A DNA stretch of 64,000 nucleotides from Buttiauxella agrestis ATCC 33320 (GCA_024169445.1 JALKFA010000001.1:3162001-3226000); one strand, 5' to 3'; numbered from the stretch's first letter, positions 29,192 through 41,887 are shown. Notes: generated by a model from the sequence alone, not told the origin. Translations and numbers: made by a program.

Positions 29192-29219
29192 TAAAAAAAT
29201 AGCCCCAAAATGGGGCTAT
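29192..29219 (-). terminator. Terminator of ansP
   Basis: On the minus strand ATAGCCCC-ATTTT-GGGGCTAT is followed by TTTTTTT. It lies about 80 bases after the ansP stop and before pqqU. Confidence 0.85.
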
Positions 29220-29298
29220 CAGATGGCAGACAAAGGCCACTAAACAGGTGTTGCAGGGGGATTAGCGATAGCGTCATCCACCCTTTGCGCAAGTTTTG

Positions 29299-30765
29299 TC
29301 AGCTGGCGTTGTCTTCGTAGTGTTTATTAACATCGTGAGCGAGTTCATGGACACGTTTACGTGCACCAAACCAGCCAATGACAAGCACCAAAGCAATCAA
29401 TGGGATAGAGGCGATGGTGTAGGTTCCATTCGGGTAATCAAAGGCCATCAACACTAACACGCTGAACAGGAATAACAGCGTCAGCCACGAGGTGAAAGGC
29501 GCACCCGGCATTTTAAAGCTGACATCTGCGGCTTTGCCTTCTTTAATCGCTTTGCGTAAACGCATCTGGCAAACCACGATAAACGCCCAGGAAGAAATAA
29601 TACCCAGCGAAGCCACGTTAAGGACGATTTCAAAGACCTGCGACGGCACCAGGTAATTCAGGAATACGCCAATCACATACACTCCAAGCGTCACCAGAAT
29701 ACCCGCGTAAGGGACTTGCTGCTTGCTCATTTTCGCCATGAATTTAGGCGCTGAACCGCCCATCGACATCGAACGCAAAATACGTCCGGTGGAATAGAGG
29801 CCAGAGTTCAGGCTGGATAATGCAGCACTCAGAACCACCATATTCATAATGTCGCCGATATATGGCACGCCGAGTTTTGAGAAGAAGGTGACAAATGGGC
29901 TTTGCCCGGCTTGATAGGCATTCCATGGCAACAACAGCACCAGTAAAACCACCGAACCGACGTAGAAAAGACCGATACGCCAGATAACGCTATTAATGGC
30001 TTTTGGTACCATATTCTGCGGGTCTTTACACTCGCCAGCCGCCGTACCCACCAGTTCAATCGAGGCGAAGGCAAATACCACGCCTTGCACCAGCACTAAT
30101 GCCGGTAATAAACCGTGTGGGAAGAATCCGCCGTTATCGGTAATTAAATGGAAACCCGTGGTATTGCCATCGAGCATTTTCCCGCTGCCGAGGAAAATAG
30201 TACCCACCACCAAAAAGACCACGATGGCGAGGACTTTAATTAACGCGAACCAAAATTCCATTTCGGCAAACCACTTCACGCCGATCATGTTCATGGTGCC
30301 GACTATACCCAGTGCGCACAGTGCAAATACCCATTGCGGTACATCACCGAAGGCACCCCAATAATGCATATATAAAGCGACAGCGGTAATGTCGACAATG
30401 CCGGTCATTGCCCAGTTGACGAAGTACATCCAGCCTGCAACATACGAAGCTTTTTCACCGAGAAATTCACGGGCGTAAGAAACGAAGCTGCCGCTTGATG
30501 GGCGATGGAGCACCAGCTCGCCCAGTGCGCGTAAAATGAAGAAAGAGAAGATCCCGCAAACCAGATACACCAGCGCTAACGCCGGGCCTGCCATTTGCAG
30601 ACGAGCACCTGCACCTAAAAACAGACCGGTGCCAATGGCGCCGCCGATGGCAATCATTTGTACCTGACGATTACCCATCGCTTTGTGATAACCGGAATCA
30701 TGAGAATTGAGCCAGCGTCGCTTGGCTGCGTGTTTTTCTGCTTCCGTTTTGTGTGTTGCTTTCAT
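29299..30765 (-). CDS. ansP: L-asparagine permease AnsP
   Basis: AnsP is an inner-membrane L-asparagine:proton symporter of the amino acid permease (APC) family. The 488-residue protein has twelve hydrophobic segments. It opens with the family signature GNRQVQMIAIGGAIGTGLFL (about residues 31-50). The Glu-containing motif FAFASIELVGTAAGE (about 236-250) is also characteristic. The C-terminus is slightly shorter than the 499-residue E. coli form. E. coli also has ansP beside the pqqU gene. It is followed by a terminator. Confidence 0.95.
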   Translation of the reverse strand: MKATHKTEAEKHAAKRRWLNSHDSGYHKAMGNRQVQMIAIGGAIGTGLFLGAGARLQMAGPALALVYLVCGIFSFFILRALGELVLHRPSSGSFVSYAREFLGEKASYVAGWMYFVNWAMTGIVDITAVALYMHYWGAFGDVPQWVFALCALGIVGTMNMIGVKWFAEMEFWFALIKVLAIVVFLVVGTIFLGSGKMLDGNTTGFHLITDNGGFFPHGLLPALVLVQGVVFAFASIELVGTAAGECKDPQNMVPKAINSVIWRIGLFYVGSVVLLVLLLPWNAYQAGQSPFVTFFSKLGVPYIGDIMNMVVLSAALSSLNSGLYSTGRILRSMSMGGSAPKFMAKMSKQQVPYAGILVTLGVYVIGVFLNYLVPSQVFEIVLNVASLGIISSWAFIVVCQMRLRKAIKEGKAADVSFKMPGAPFTSWLTLLFLFSVLVLMAFDYPNGTYTIASIPLIALVLVIGWFGARKRVHELAHDVNKHYEDNAS

Positions 30766-30926
30766 GTTAACCCTGTTCCCTTGTTAAAAGATCCCCGTGC
30801 ATTTGCCTGGCATTTTTATAACTTCAGCGCCATGGCAAATCGGGCGCTAGATCCTATACAGGATTGTTAACGGACGCTAATGTCTTTTTTTGAAAAAGGG
30901 GGTTGGGGCGCGAAAAAAATGTTACG

Positions 30927-30954
30927 AAAATGCAACGCGGAAAACCCGCGCTGC
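30927..30954 (-). terminator. Terminator of lacZ
   Basis: On the minus strand TGCAGCGCGG pairs with CCGCGTTGCA around a short T-rich loop, followed by TTTTCG. It lies about 20 bases past the lacZ stop. This shows the transcription unit ends after lacZ. Confidence 0.75.
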
Positions 30955-30974
30955 ATAGAGGAAGATGCGAGGAA

Positions 30975-34109
<3,135 letters not shown>

Positions 34110-34116
34110 TTATAGC

Positions 34117-34145
34117 AATATGATTTTTGTCACTGGCAAAGTAAA
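34117..34145 (-). promoter_or_regulatory. lacZ promoter
   Basis: Reading the minus strand, -35 TTTACT (34140-34145) and -10 CATATT (34117-34122) are 17 bases apart, directly before the operator. Both are weak hexamers, as expected for a CRP-dependent promoter. Confidence 0.65.
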
Positions 34146-34162
34146 GCAGCAAAACAGCTTCA

Positions 34163-34178
34163 GGTGAGGCGATTCACA
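34163..34178. promoter_or_regulatory. CRP-binding site for lacZ
   Basis: TGTGAATCGCCTCACC on the minus strand fits TGTGA-N6-TCACA with one mismatch in the second arm. It lies 18 bases upstream of the -35 hexamer and only 5 bases from the lacI stop. Confidence 0.7.
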
Positions 34179-34182
34179 GAAA

Positions 34183-35265
34183 TTACTTCAGCCGCGAAAC
34201 CTGGCGGGCGAGCACAGTCAGCGCATCGGCCAGCGTTTGTGGGGAAGGGGTTGAGGTATCTGGCGCGGCCGTCGTTTTACGTTCGATAAGCGTGATCGGC
34301 AGTACCGTGGCCTGCACGGGCATATTTGGCGAGCGTATTTGTTCAATCAGGCGGTCAACGCTGGCAGAACCCAGCAGCTTAAAATCTTGTTTGATGGTGG
34401 TCAGCGGTGGGATAAAACAGGCGCTGTCTTCGGTGTCATCATAACCCATTACCGATACTTGCCCCGGTACCGCTAAACCAGATTCATTCAGCGCCCGTAA
34501 CGCGCCAAGTGCCATTTGGTCGTTGGCGACCAGCAGGGCAGTGAAAGTGATGCCCTGGCCGATTAATGCCAGTGTCTGTAGATAACCCGCTTGTGAGCTC
34601 CAGTCGCCTTGCAATTGTGCCACGGCGGTCAGCTGATGCTTTGCCAGCGCCTGTTGCCAGCCTTCAAGACGCAGGCGCGCAGAAACGGAAGCCAACGGCC
34701 CACTCAGTAAAGCAATTCGCTGGTGGTCTTGCGCAACCAGATGCTCAACCGCCAGATGCGCACCTGCCGTAGCATCAAAGATAATACTGTCCAGATTCAG
34801 CGCGGGTGAGACATCGAGGAACAGCACGGGCACCGTGCCAGACATTTCGTTGATGATTCGTGCCTGCTCACTTTCCAATGGAATGTTGACGATCAAACCG
34901 TCGACGCGCTGCGCAAGCAAGTTGTTGACCGCACTTTTGCAGGCTTCTGGATCAGGCTGTTCAATCATCGACATCATGACATTAAAGTGCCGCCGGCTGG
35001 CCTGTGACTTAATGGCAGCGGCGATTTGCGACGGGGCATGTAGCGACAAATTACTGGTCACCAGGCCAATGTTCTGGCTCAGTTTCCCAGCCAGCTGCTG
35101 CGCTACACGATTGGGAACGTAATTGAGCGACTGCATGGCCGCTTCGACTTTACGCCGGGTTTTATCAGAAACATGCGTCGCCTGATTAATCACGCGTGAC
35201 ACCGTTTGATAGGAAACATTGGCATGTTTCGCCACATCGTAAAGCGTTATCGACTTGGTTTTCAC
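34183..35265 (-). CDS. lacI: Lactose repressor LacI
   Basis: LacI is the allolactose-responsive repressor of the lac genes. The 360-residue protein has the same length as E. coli LacI. The N-terminal helix-turn-helix is TLYDVAKHANVSYQTVSRVI (about residues 6-25), the hinge is NYVPNRVAQQLAGK, and the core contains VANDQMALGALRAL and GYDDTEDSACFIPPLTTI. The C-terminal Leu-rich segment LADALTVLARQVSRL is the tetramerisation helix. Start is the GTG at 35265 after AAGGAAAC, as in E. coli. It lies directly upstream of and parallel to lacZ. Confidence 0.95.
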   Translation of the reverse strand: MKTKSITLYDVAKHANVSYQTVSRVINQATHVSDKTRRKVEAAMQSLNYVPNRVAQQLAGKLSQNIGLVTSNLSLHAPSQIAAAIKSQASRRHFNVMMSMIEQPDPEACKSAVNNLLAQRVDGLIVNIPLESEQARIINEMSGTVPVLFLDVSPALNLDSIIFDATAGAHLAVEHLVAQDHQRIALLSGPLASVSARLRLEGWQQALAKHQLTAVAQLQGDWSSQAGYLQTLALIGQGITFTALLVANDQMALGALRALNESGLAVPGQVSVMGYDDTEDSACFIPPLTTIKQDFKLLGSASVDRLIEQIRSPNMPVQATVLPITLIERKTTAAPDTSTPSPQTLADALTVLARQVSRLK

Positions 35266-35376
35266 GGTGAGTTTCCTTATGGCGCTCATATTCCTGAGTG
35301 TGTAGGGCATTATCGATCATCTGCGAGCAAAAAAACGCATTATAGTGAATTCATCTGTTTTTAAGAGATTGAGATC

Positions 35377-36177
35377 ATGGCTTTTGACCTTCAGGCATAT
35401 TTCACGCGCATTGGTTTGCAGGGCGAGGCAAAACCGGATCTGGAAACCTTACAACGCATTCATCTGCTGCATACGTGCGCCATTCCTTTTGAAAATTTGG
35501 ATGTGCTGTTAAGACGAGAAATCCGCTTAGAAATAGAGTACGTTTTTGAAAAACTGGTGGTCGCAGGGCGAGGGGGATACTGCTACGAGCAAAATGCATT
35601 GCTGCGTGCGGCTCTTGAGAGTATCGGCTTTGTGGTCGAAGACCTGGCTGCCCGGGTGTTGATTACGCAACCTACCGAGATGCCGCCGCGAACGCATCGT
35701 TTATTGCTCGTCACCCTCAATCAACAACGCTACCTGGCCGATGTTGGTTTTGGTGGCAAAACGCTGACGTCCCCGCTGCGATTCGACATGGACGTCGTGC
35801 AGACCACCGATTTCGGTGATTATCAATTAACGCAGGTGGACGGTGACTTTTTGCTGAGCACGCATCAGCAGGATAAATGGCTGGCGCTGTATCGTTTCGA
35901 TTTGCAGCCCCAGTATCTGTCAGACTTCGAGGTGGCTAATTATTATGTTTCGACCTGGCCGCAGTCGCATTTCTGCCAACATTTAATGATCTGTTTGAAA
36001 AATGCCGATGGCACAACGTTTACGCAAAATGACAGGCAATTTAACGATGGCCAGCCGCGGACGCTTGACGATGCCGCCGAGTTTTATCAGTTGCTACAGG
36101 ATAAATTTGGTTTGCGGGTCAATCACCCACGCTATGGCTTCAGTCTTGCGGAATTCGCAGCGATTTCTCTGCCTTAA
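35377..36177 (+). CDS. nhoA: N-hydroxyarylamine O-acetyltransferase NhoA
   Basis: NhoA transfers acetyl from acetyl-CoA to arylamines and N-hydroxyarylamines, detoxifying or activating aromatic amines. The catalytic triad can be counted in the sequence: Cys69 (RGGYCYEQN), His107 (RTHRLLLV) and Asp122 (LADVGFGG). These are the same numbers as in Salmonella NAT. At 266 residues it is shorter than the 281 of E. coli because the C-terminus is trimmed. It is divergent from lacI and followed by pptA. Confidence 0.95.
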   Translation: MAFDLQAYFTRIGLQGEAKPDLETLQRIHLLHTCAIPFENLDVLLRREIRLEIEYVFEKLVVAGRGGYCYEQNALLRAALESIGFVVEDLAARVLITQPTEMPPRTHRLLLVTLNQQRYLADVGFGGKTLTSPLRFDMDVVQTTDFGDYQLTQVDGDFLLSTHQQDKWLALYRFDLQPQYLSDFEVANYYVSTWPQSHFCQHLMICLKNADGTTFTQNDRQFNDGQPRTLDDAAEFYQLLQDKFGLRVNHPRYGFSLAEFAAISLP

Positions 36178-36238
36178 CAGTTGCAAGGAACGGGCGCTTA
36201 ACGTAAGTATATTGTTTCCAATAAAGGGGAGAACCACT

Positions 36239-36469
36239 GTGCCACATATCACTGTAAAACACTTTCCGCGTGAACTGACTGACGAACAAAAAGAAGCGCT
36301 GGCTGCCGATATTTGTGCCGTACTCAAGAAGCATTTCAATTCAACGGATGAATCATTGTCTGTCGCGTTGACCCCAATCCAGAAAGATCGCTGGAAAGAG
36401 GATGTTTACGATAAAGAGATCGCCCCAGCTCTGGATACGCTGGCTAAAAAACCGGGTTACACCCTGTAA
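36239..36469 (+). CDS. pptA: Tautomerase PptA
   Basis: This is a small 4-oxalocrotonate tautomerase-family enzyme of 76 residues. The catalytic Pro1 is present after Met removal (MPHITVKHFPRELTDEQ), and the protein ends KKPGYTL. Relatives act on phenylpyruvate and related enols. The GTG at 36239 is favoured by AGGGGAG seven bases upstream. Longer in-frame extensions run through the nhoA 3' end and are rejected. It is downstream of nhoA on the same strand, likely in one transcript. Confidence 0.9.
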   Translation: MPHITVKHFPRELTDEQKEALAADICAVLKKHFNSTDESLSVALTPIQKDRWKEDVYDKEIAPALDTLAKKPGYTL

Positions 36470-36513
36470 ACTTTGCTCAGAGCCGCTCCCCAATGGCGAA
36501 CGGCTCTGGCTGA

Positions 36514-37548
36514 TTAGCTTTTTGTGACATCACTCAACAACACGGCGATACTCTTGCCGCCTTCGGTTTGCTCCAGCGCGATTTTCACCGCAATCGTCAG
36601 TGGTACCGACAACAGCATACCTACCGGCCCCAGTAGCCAACCCCAGAAAATCAACGACAAGAACACTACCAGAGTCGATAGCCCCAGCCCTCTGCCCATC
36701 ATGCGTGGCTCGATGATATTGCCAAACACCAGGTTGATAGCCAGATAACCGGCAACCACCAGTAATGCTTCATATAAGCCACTGAAGACCAATACTTGCG
36801 CGACAGGCGGGATCGCTGCCAGTACCGAACCGATGTTAGGAATGTAATTGAGTGAGAAGGCGAGAAGCGCCCAGACGAAGGCAAAATGCACATCTAACAT
36901 GATGAGCATAATCCAGACTACCAGGCCGGTGACCAGGCTAATCACAGTTTTGAGCACCAGATAATGGCTTACGCTGTCTAATGCTCGCTGAATCGCGACC
37001 ATGCCGACTTCGGGACGGGACATTAATTGCTGAAGTTTTATTGGCAGCTGTGGCACTTCTATCAGCATGAATATCACGGTTAGCAGCAGTAAAAAGATCG
37101 ATGACATAGCATTAGAAAGCTGGGTGATAAGACGTGTGGCAAGCGTCATCGCTGAATTCGGGTCGATATACTTGAACAGTTCATCCACTGACACCTTGAT
37201 TCCGGCCCGTTGCAGCCACGGGTCAATTGCCTGCAGAGGGGAAATAAACGAGGCACGGTATTGCGGCACGGTGCGTGTCAGTTCATTGAGAATGGTGCCA
37301 AGATAGGCCAGCAGCAGTACAACCAGGAAGATAATCACCGAAATTACCAGGGTAATCGCCAGCACACGTGGGACATGAATGCGCTCCAGACGACGGATCA
37401 TCGGGTTGACCACGATGGCAATAAATAGCGCCAGAATAAATGGAACGATCATATCGGCCGCCACTTTTATTCCTGCCAGGATGATGACCAGCATCCCGAA
37501 CATGAGGACGACTTTTAATCCACCTAACGTAATAATGGGTTTTGCCAC
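36514..37548 (-). CDS. tqsA: AI-2 exporter family protein TqsA
   Basis: TqsA is an inner-membrane protein of the AI-2E family (about eight helices), reported in E. coli to export the quorum signal autoinducer-2 and influence biofilm. The 344 residues align end to end with E. coli TqsA, starting [14 protein letters not shown] and including [17 protein letters not shown], a central signature. It is divergent from the mdtJI operon, separated by 480 bases. Confidence 0.93.
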   Translation of the reverse strand: MAKPIITLGGLKVVLMFGMLVIILAGIKVAADMIVPFILALFIAIVVNPMIRRLERIHVPRVLAITLVISVIIFLVVLLLAYLGTILNELTRTVPQYRASFISPLQAIDPWLQRAGIKVSVDELFKYIDPNSAMTLATRLITQLSNAMSSIFLLLLTVIFMLIEVPQLPIKLQQLMSRPEVGMVAIQRALDSVSHYLVLKTVISLVTGLVVWIMLIMLDVHFAFVWALLAFSLNYIPNIGSVLAAIPPVAQVLVFSGLYEALLVVAGYLAINLVFGNIIEPRMMGRGLGLSTLVVFLSLIFWGWLLGPVGMLLSVPLTIAVKIALEQTEGGKSIAVLLSDVTKS

Positions 37549-37782
37549 TATTGACGATCTCCTTCACAATAATTCGTTCCTTAATTATGGGTATAATACG
37601 GGGGCGCAACTGACTAATACACCGTTATTTTTTTGGCAAATCATCGTAAAGAATTGAAAAGAGAGGTTGAGAATATTCTTTCATATGCTACAAATTAGCA
37701 ATCTTTAGCTACTGAGGACAATTTACTATCCGCAACTGATGAGAAGCAACAACGCGGATACGTTGTGAAAACTATGGACATT

Positions 37783-37887
37783 ATGCTTACCAACAAGCTG
37801 CTCCACACGTCAGAAATCCATCAAACACCCTCGTTTACTTTTGCTTATTCACTTTGCGGTGAACAGCACTGGCGCAACGCGCTTTAG
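37783..37887 (+). CDS. mdtU: Putative leader peptide upstream of mdtJI (mdtU-like)
   Basis: This is a 34-codon frame beginning MLTNKLLHTSEIHQTPSFTF and ending HWRNAL, in the 480-base gap before mdtJ. E. coli has a small upstream frame, mdtU, in its mdtJI leader, translated and involved in spermidine-dependent control of the operon; position and length agree with what I recall. An ATG three codons earlier (37774) is also possible. The ribosome site is weak. I cannot confirm residue identity to E. coli MdtU. Confidence 0.55.
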   Translation: MLTNKLLHTSEIHQTPSFTFAYSLCGEQHWRNAL

Positions 37888-37902
37888 ATCCGCTCTCCTG
37901 CT

Positions 37903-37968
37903 TATCCCGTCATATTTCGCGCCCCAGCTGCGTCTGCATGTTTTGCTGGAACTCGAATTATTTAGGGA
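37903..37968. repeat. Degenerate short copy of the palindromic repeat in the mdtJI leader
   Basis: It begins TATCCCGTCATA and ends AACTCGAATTATTTAGGGA, matching both ends of the TATACCCGTCA repeat family, with a shortened centre (about 66 bp). It lies between the leader peptide and mdtJ, so it would be transcribed in the leader. Confidence 0.5.
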
Positions 37969-38031
37969 AAAAATACACACATTTTATTTTAAAGCTTTCG
38001 TACAGCTATTTTCTCTGTCAGGAGAGGAATC

Positions 38032-38406
38032 ATGATCTATTGGATATTATTAGCATTAGCCATTGCTGCGGAAATTACCGGCACTTTATCAATGAAATGG
38101 TCGAGTGTTAGCGATGATAACCTCGGTTATATTTTCATGCTGTTAATGATCACACTTTCTTATATTTTATTATCATTCTCGGTGAAAAAAATCGCCCTCG
38201 GCGTGGCTTACGCTATGTGGGAAGGTATCGGTATTTTATTTATTACTTTATTCAGTGTGCTGCTGTTTGATGAGTCAATCTCATTGCTAAAAATAATTGG
38301 ACTCACGACGCTGGTGGTCGGGATCGCGCTGATTAAATCAGGTACCGCGACCAAGAAAGAAAGCGCCAGGAAACCAATAAAGGGTAGCGAACATGCAGTC
38401 GTTTGA
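38032..38406 (+). CDS. mdtJ: Spermidine export subunit MdtJ
   Basis: MdtJ is a small multidrug resistance family membrane protein that works as a heterodimer with MdtI to excrete spermidine. The 124-residue protein has four membrane segments. It carries the key membrane Glu near residue 14 ([15 protein letters not shown]) and the motif [19 protein letters not shown] precedes the ATG. The 3' end overlaps mdtI by 14 bases. Confidence 0.96.
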   Translation: MIYWILLALAIAAEITGTLSMKWSSVSDDNLGYIFMLLMITLSYILLSFSVKKIALGVAYAMWEGIGILFITLFSVLLFDESISLLKIIGLTTLVVGIALIKSGTATKKESARKPIKGSEHAVV

Positions 38407-38722
38407 ATGGATTCACGCATTATGGTTACTGGCGGCAATTGTGTTGGAAATTGTCGCCAACATTTTCCTGAAACACTCGGATGGTTTCCGTCGTTTTGGT
38501 TACGGCGTGCTCTCTCTGTGTGCGGTACTGGCGGCCTTCAGCGCGTTGTCTCAGGCGGTGAAAGGTATCGAATTGTCGGTGGCTTACGCGTTGTGGGGCG
38601 GGTTCGGTATTATCGCCACCGTAGCGGCGGGCTGGATTTTGTTTGGTCAACGCCTCAACCGTAAAGGATGGATAGGGCTGGTTCTGTTGCTTACGGGTAT
38701 GGTGCTCATCAAACTGGCGTAA
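38393..38722 (+). CDS. mdtI: Spermidine export subunit MdtI
   Basis: MdtI is the partner of MdtJ. The 109-residue SMR-family protein has four membrane helices, the conserved Glu in [19 protein letters not shown] and the [14 protein letters not shown]-like motif (here [17 protein letters not shown]). Overlap with mdtJ implies coupled, roughly equal translation. Confidence 0.96.
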   Translation: MQSFEWIHALWLLAAIVLEIVANIFLKHSDGFRRFGYGVLSLCAVLAAFSALSQAVKGIELSVAYALWGGFGIIATVAAGWILFGQRLNRKGWIGLVLLLTGMVLIKLA

Positions 38723-38730
38723 AAGAAAAG

Positions 38731-38754
38731 CCGCCTGGCATGAGTGCCGGGCGG
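38731..38754. terminator. Terminator between mdtI and ydgD
   Basis: CCGCCTGGCA-TGAG-TGCCGGGCGG is a 10-bp stem. The minus-strand side is followed by CTTTTCTTTT, so it mainly serves ydgD. Confidence 0.75.
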
Positions 38755-38759
38755 TGTCA

Positions 38760-39566
38760 TCATTGACTAGCTAATTTCTGTAACTGCTCGCGAAAACCGG
38801 TAACTGAGATCGCCCGGTTGTCGGCGCGATAGCGGTCTTTAGCCGCAGGAGCCGAACTTTGTACGGCGATTAATTGCCAGCCGTTTTCTGTTTTCAGCAT
38901 TAATGGCGAACCACTGTCACCAGGCAAAGTGTCGCACTGGTGTGATAACACCGTTTTCTGCGCCCAACCGGTTATCTGGCAATCATTATGCGTGTAGAGA
39001 TCGTCGAGATGGTCTTCCGGATAACCCGACTGCGTGACTTTACGGTCCTGGTTTTTCAGCGCTTCGGTGAGCGCATCACGGTCGCCTTCAAACAGCGGCA
39101 ACGGCGTGATGCCTGAAGGCGGGTTGTGCAACACAATCAGGCCAAAATCGTGAGGTGCCGCATTAGATGGCACAATCCAGCCATCGCCGTCAGGTTTCAA
39201 CCGACGCCCCAGCGTGGATTCTACTCGCCCTTCAATATCATGAATCTCGTAACGCCACTTTCCTTTCTGCGAAACAAACCGCAAAGCAATCGCTTTGTCA
39301 GGAGTCCCGCGCGGCGGTTGCAGCAAACAATGTCCTGCGGTTAGCGCCAGATGGGGGGAAATTAAGGTCGCAGTGCATAAATTACCGCTGGCAGTCTCAA
39401 GCTGACCAATGGCATCCCACGGGGAACTGGCTGAATCGGCGACACGTGTGCGGTCATCCTTACCAAAGAACAGCGTTTTGACGTCAGCAGTGCTCTCGTC
39501 ATCTGCATGGGAAAGGGCAGGTAAAAAACACAGCACGCCTAACAACAACACCACTTTTTTGCGCAT
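38760..39566 (-). CDS. ydgD: Secreted trypsin-like serine protease YdgD
   Basis: YdgD is a 268-residue periplasmic S1-family protease homologue. The signal peptide [20 protein letters not shown] ends near HADD. The catalytic His lies in LTAGHC and Ser in LPGDSGSPL. Asp candidates lie in [10 protein letters not shown]. Six Cys could form disulphides. Substrate is unknown. It lies downstream of asr and ydgU, as in E. coli, and in E. coli is induced with asr under acid conditions. Confidence 0.92.
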   Translation of the reverse strand: MRKKVVLLLGVLCFLPALSHADDESTADVKTLFFGKDDRTRVADSASSPWDAIGQLETASGNLCTATLISPHLALTAGHCLLQPPRGTPDKAIALRFVSQKGKWRYEIHDIEGRVESTLGRRLKPDGDGWIVPSNAAPHDFGLIVLHNPPSGITPLPLFEGDRDALTEALKNQDRKVTQSGYPEDHLDDLYTHNDCQITGWAQKTVLSHQCDTLPGDSGSPLMLKTENGWQLIAVQSSAPAAKDRYRADNRAISVTGFREQLQKLASQ

Positions 39567-39600
39567 ATCACTCTCTGATGGGGCGATTAATTTTAATTTT

Positions 39601-39669
39601 TATACCCGTCATCCTTCAAGCTGCAGGGGTATATATAGAACCTGTGAATGGATTAACTATAGACGGGTA
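39601..39669. repeat. Short copy of the palindromic repeat
   Basis: It starts TATACCCGTCATCCTTCAAG and ends ACTATAGACGGGTAG. It shares its first 30 bases exactly with the copy at 56535 but has a deleted centre (about 69 bp). It lies between ydgU and ydgD. Confidence 0.65.
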
Positions 39670-39695
39670 GCACAGAAAGTGGGAGTAAAAAGTCA

Positions 39696-39779
39696 TTACA
39701 GCCAGAAGCTTAGCGTAATAATGCCGCAAAGAATGAGCAGCGTGAGGATGATTTCAAAACTATAGCGTCGCAACATCAT
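39696..39779 (-). CDS. ydgU: Tiny membrane protein YdgU
   Basis: This 27-residue protein (MMLRRYSFEIILTLLILC...) is a single hydrophobic helix with Arg residues at the N-terminus. It matches in length, position between asr and ydgD, and character with E. coli YdgU, a membrane small protein. GGAG precedes the start. Function is unknown. It is too short for usual gene finding. Confidence 0.75.
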   Translation of the reverse strand: MMLRRYSFEIILTLLILCGIITLSFWL

Positions 39780-39794
39780 CCAGACTCCGGAAGT

Positions 39795-39818
39795 AAACAC
39801 CCGGCGAGCCGGGTGTTT
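39795..39818. terminator. Terminator downstream of asr
   Basis: AAACACCCGGC-GA-GCCGGGTGTTT is an 11-bp perfect stem 37 bases after asr and just before ydgU. Some read-through would be needed for ydgU and ydgD to be expressed from the asr promoter. Confidence 0.85.
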
Positions 39819-39855
39819 GTAGTGTGGCTATGCTTTCGGGATTGCCCCGACAACC

Positions 39856-40179
39856 TTATGCTGCTGGCTGAGTAGCTGGTTTAGCCGCTTCAGTTTTTGC
39901 TACAGGTTTTTTGTGGTGTTTTTTAGCAGCTTGCGCTTTCTGTGCAGCAGGTTTCGCAGCATCAGCTTTCGCTACAGGTTTTTTATGGTGCTTTTTAGCT
40001 GCCTGAGCTTTTTGCTCGGTTGCTGCTTTTTTGTGTTTTTTATGATGAGTAGTGGTGGCAGCAGGTGCTTTAGCCGCAGAAGTTGCAACTGGCGCTGCAG
40101 TTGCAGTCGTTTCAGCAGCGAAAGCGGCAGAGGACAGACCCATTGCAGCGACTACAACCAGAGCTAATACTTTATTCAT
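39856..40179 (-). CDS. asr: Acid shock protein Asr
   Basis: Asr is a periplasmic, strongly basic, intrinsically disordered protein induced by acid. The signal peptide [20 protein letters not shown] ends with AAE. The rest (107 residues in total) consists of Ala/Thr-rich spacers and repeated [15 protein letters not shown] units (two clear copies). E. coli Asr has 102 residues and is processed to a shorter form. An RstA box lies upstream. Confidence 0.95.
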   Translation of the reverse strand: MNKVLALVVVAAMGLSSAAFAAETTATAAPVATSAAKAPAATTTHHKKHKKAATEQKAQAAKKHHKKPVAKADAAKPAAQKAQAAKKHHKKPVAKTEAAKPATQPAA

Positions 40180-40233
40180 CTCGACATCCTCAAATTTGTT
40201 TATGTTTGAACCCCTGAGGGGCCGTTGAGATGA

Positions 40234-40295
40234 ACTATAAACTCGTGGATCAATGGCTTCAGTGAGTGATTGGTGTCGGCGTGTAACGGTTTGTA
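40234..40295 (-). promoter_or_regulatory. asr promoter with RstA box
   Basis: On the minus strand, TACAAACCGTTACA (40282-40295) matches the RstA consensus TACATNTNGTTACA at 10 of 12 fixed positions. A -10 hexamer TATAGT lies at 40234-40239. In E. coli, asr is activated in acid by the PhoPQ/RstBA pathway through this box. Confidence 0.75.
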
Positions 40296-40296
40296 C

Positions 40297-40322
40297 AAAG
40301 CCGGGGAAAGTTCCCCGGCTTT
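40297..40322 (-). terminator. Terminator of the M32 carboxypeptidase gene
   Basis: AAAGCCGGGGAA-AG-TTCCCCGGCTTT is a 12-bp perfect stem directly after the stop. It abuts the RstA box of asr. Confidence 0.85.
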
Positions 40323-40328
40323 GGTGGC

Positions 40329-41813
40329 TTACAAGTAACGAGCTTCCAAATGTTTACGGAAATACAGCGGGTTGAGATCTTCACCCGTTGCATTAGTGAT
40401 CAGCTCTGAAGTGGTGAATCGGCTGCCGTGCTGCCAGATATTCTGGCGTAACCAGTCGAACAGTGCGCTGAAGTTGCCCTCGGCAATATCGGCTTCAAGC
40501 TGCGGCAAGGCGAGTTTGGCGGCGTTGAACAGTTGTGCTGCATACATTGCGCCCAGCGTGTATGACGGGAAGTAGCCAAACGCGCCGTCCGTCCAGTGAA
40601 TGTCCTGCATGCAGCCGTTGCGGAAGTTGTTTTTGGTAGACAGCCCCAGCCAGTGCTGCATTTTCTCATCCCAAAGTGCCGGAATATCTTCAACTTCGAT
40701 TTCGCCATCGATGAGCGCACGCTCAATTTCGTAGCGCAAAACGACGTGGGCCGGATAGCTGACTTCATCGGCATCAACGCGAATATATCCGCGTTCAACG
40801 CGCTGGTTTACCGCAATAAAGTTCGCCGCTTCAAACGCCGGTTGTTTGCCGAAGCGCGTGGTCACCATTGGCAGCAGCAGTTTCAGGAACTCTTTACTGC
40901 GCCCTAACTGCATTTCAAAGAACAGACTTTGGGATTCGTGGATCGCCGTAGAACGTGCCAGAGCAACGGGCTGACCAAGCCATTCACGCGGCAGGTTTTG
41001 TTCATAACGGGCATGGCCGGTTTCATGGATCACGCCGAATAATGCGCTAACCAGATCGCTTTCATCGTAGCGAGTCGTGATGCGCACATCTTCCGGCACA
41101 CCGCCGCAGAATGGATGCGCACTAACATCCAGCCTGCCGCCGTTAAAATCAAAACCCAGTAACTTCATGGTTTCCAGCCCCAATTCGCGCTGGTCGTGCG
41201 TGGCGAATGGGCCTGATGGGGTGATAACCGATTCTTTCGCTTGCTTATCAACGACTTTTTGTAGCAAATCAGGCAGCCAGCTACGTAAATCACCAAATAG
41301 CACATCGAGTTTGGCGCTAGTCATGCCCGGCTCGTAAATATCTAACAGCGCGTCGTAGCAGGATTTTCCTTTGGCATCGGCACGCAGTTTTGCCTCTTCA
41401 CGGCAAACGCGAACCACTTCCTTCAAATTGGCGGCAAACCCTTGCCAGTCGTTAGCGGGCCGCTGCGTTCGCCAGCCATGCTCGCAGCGCGTACCGACCA
41501 GCGATTTTTCTTCTACCAGCGAGGCGGGCAGCAAAATGGCTTCCTGATATTGGCGGGTCATTTCACGCAGGTTGGCGCGTTCAACATCATTGAGATCTTC
41601 CTGAACCGCAGCCTGTAACAGCGTGGCGATTTTTTTATCGGTCAGGATTTGGTGTTGCAAAACGCTGAGTTCCGCCAGCGCTTCGCCACGAGCGGAGCTG
41701 CCATTGGGTGGCATATTGGTGAACATATCCCAGCCAGCGATGGCTGAGAGGTGTCCGAAACGGGAAAGACGCTGGAAGGTGCGGGTGAGGTGATTGTAGT
41801 TTTGCTTTTCCAT
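40329..41813 (-). CDS. M32-family metallocarboxypeptidase
   Basis: This is a zinc carboxypeptidase of the thermostable carboxypeptidase 1 family (M32), cytoplasmic, removing C-terminal residues from peptides. The 494-residue protein has the HEXXH zinc motif as HETGH (about residue 267) and the downstream E in [11 protein letters not shown] that completes the site. [21 protein letters not shown] and [20 protein letters not shown] are family blocks. It is absent from the corresponding E. coli K-12 position. It is a single gene between asr and ynfM. Confidence 0.92.
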   Translation of the reverse strand: MEKQNYNHLTRTFQRLSRFGHLSAIAGWDMFTNMPPNGSSARGEALAELSVLQHQILTDKKIATLLQAAVQEDLNDVERANLREMTRQYQEAILLPASLVEEKSLVGTRCEHGWRTQRPANDWQGFAANLKEVVRVCREEAKLRADAKGKSCYDALLDIYEPGMTSAKLDVLFGDLRSWLPDLLQKVVDKQAKESVITPSGPFATHDQRELGLETMKLLGFDFNGGRLDVSAHPFCGGVPEDVRITTRYDESDLVSALFGVIHETGHARYEQNLPREWLGQPVALARSTAIHESQSLFFEMQLGRSKEFLKLLLPMVTTRFGKQPAFEAANFIAVNQRVERGYIRVDADEVSYPAHVVLRYEIERALIDGEIEVEDIPALWDEKMQHWLGLSTKNNFRNGCMQDIHWTDGAFGYFPSYTLGAMYAAQLFNAAKLALPQLEADIAEGNFSALFDWLRQNIWQHGSRFTTSELITNATGEDLNPLYFRKHLEARYL

Positions 41814-41887
41814 AGTGCCTCGTGAAGAGATGATTTACGCAAGCGAAAATAGCAAAAAGCCATCCCGAAAACGAGGCCGTAACGGGG

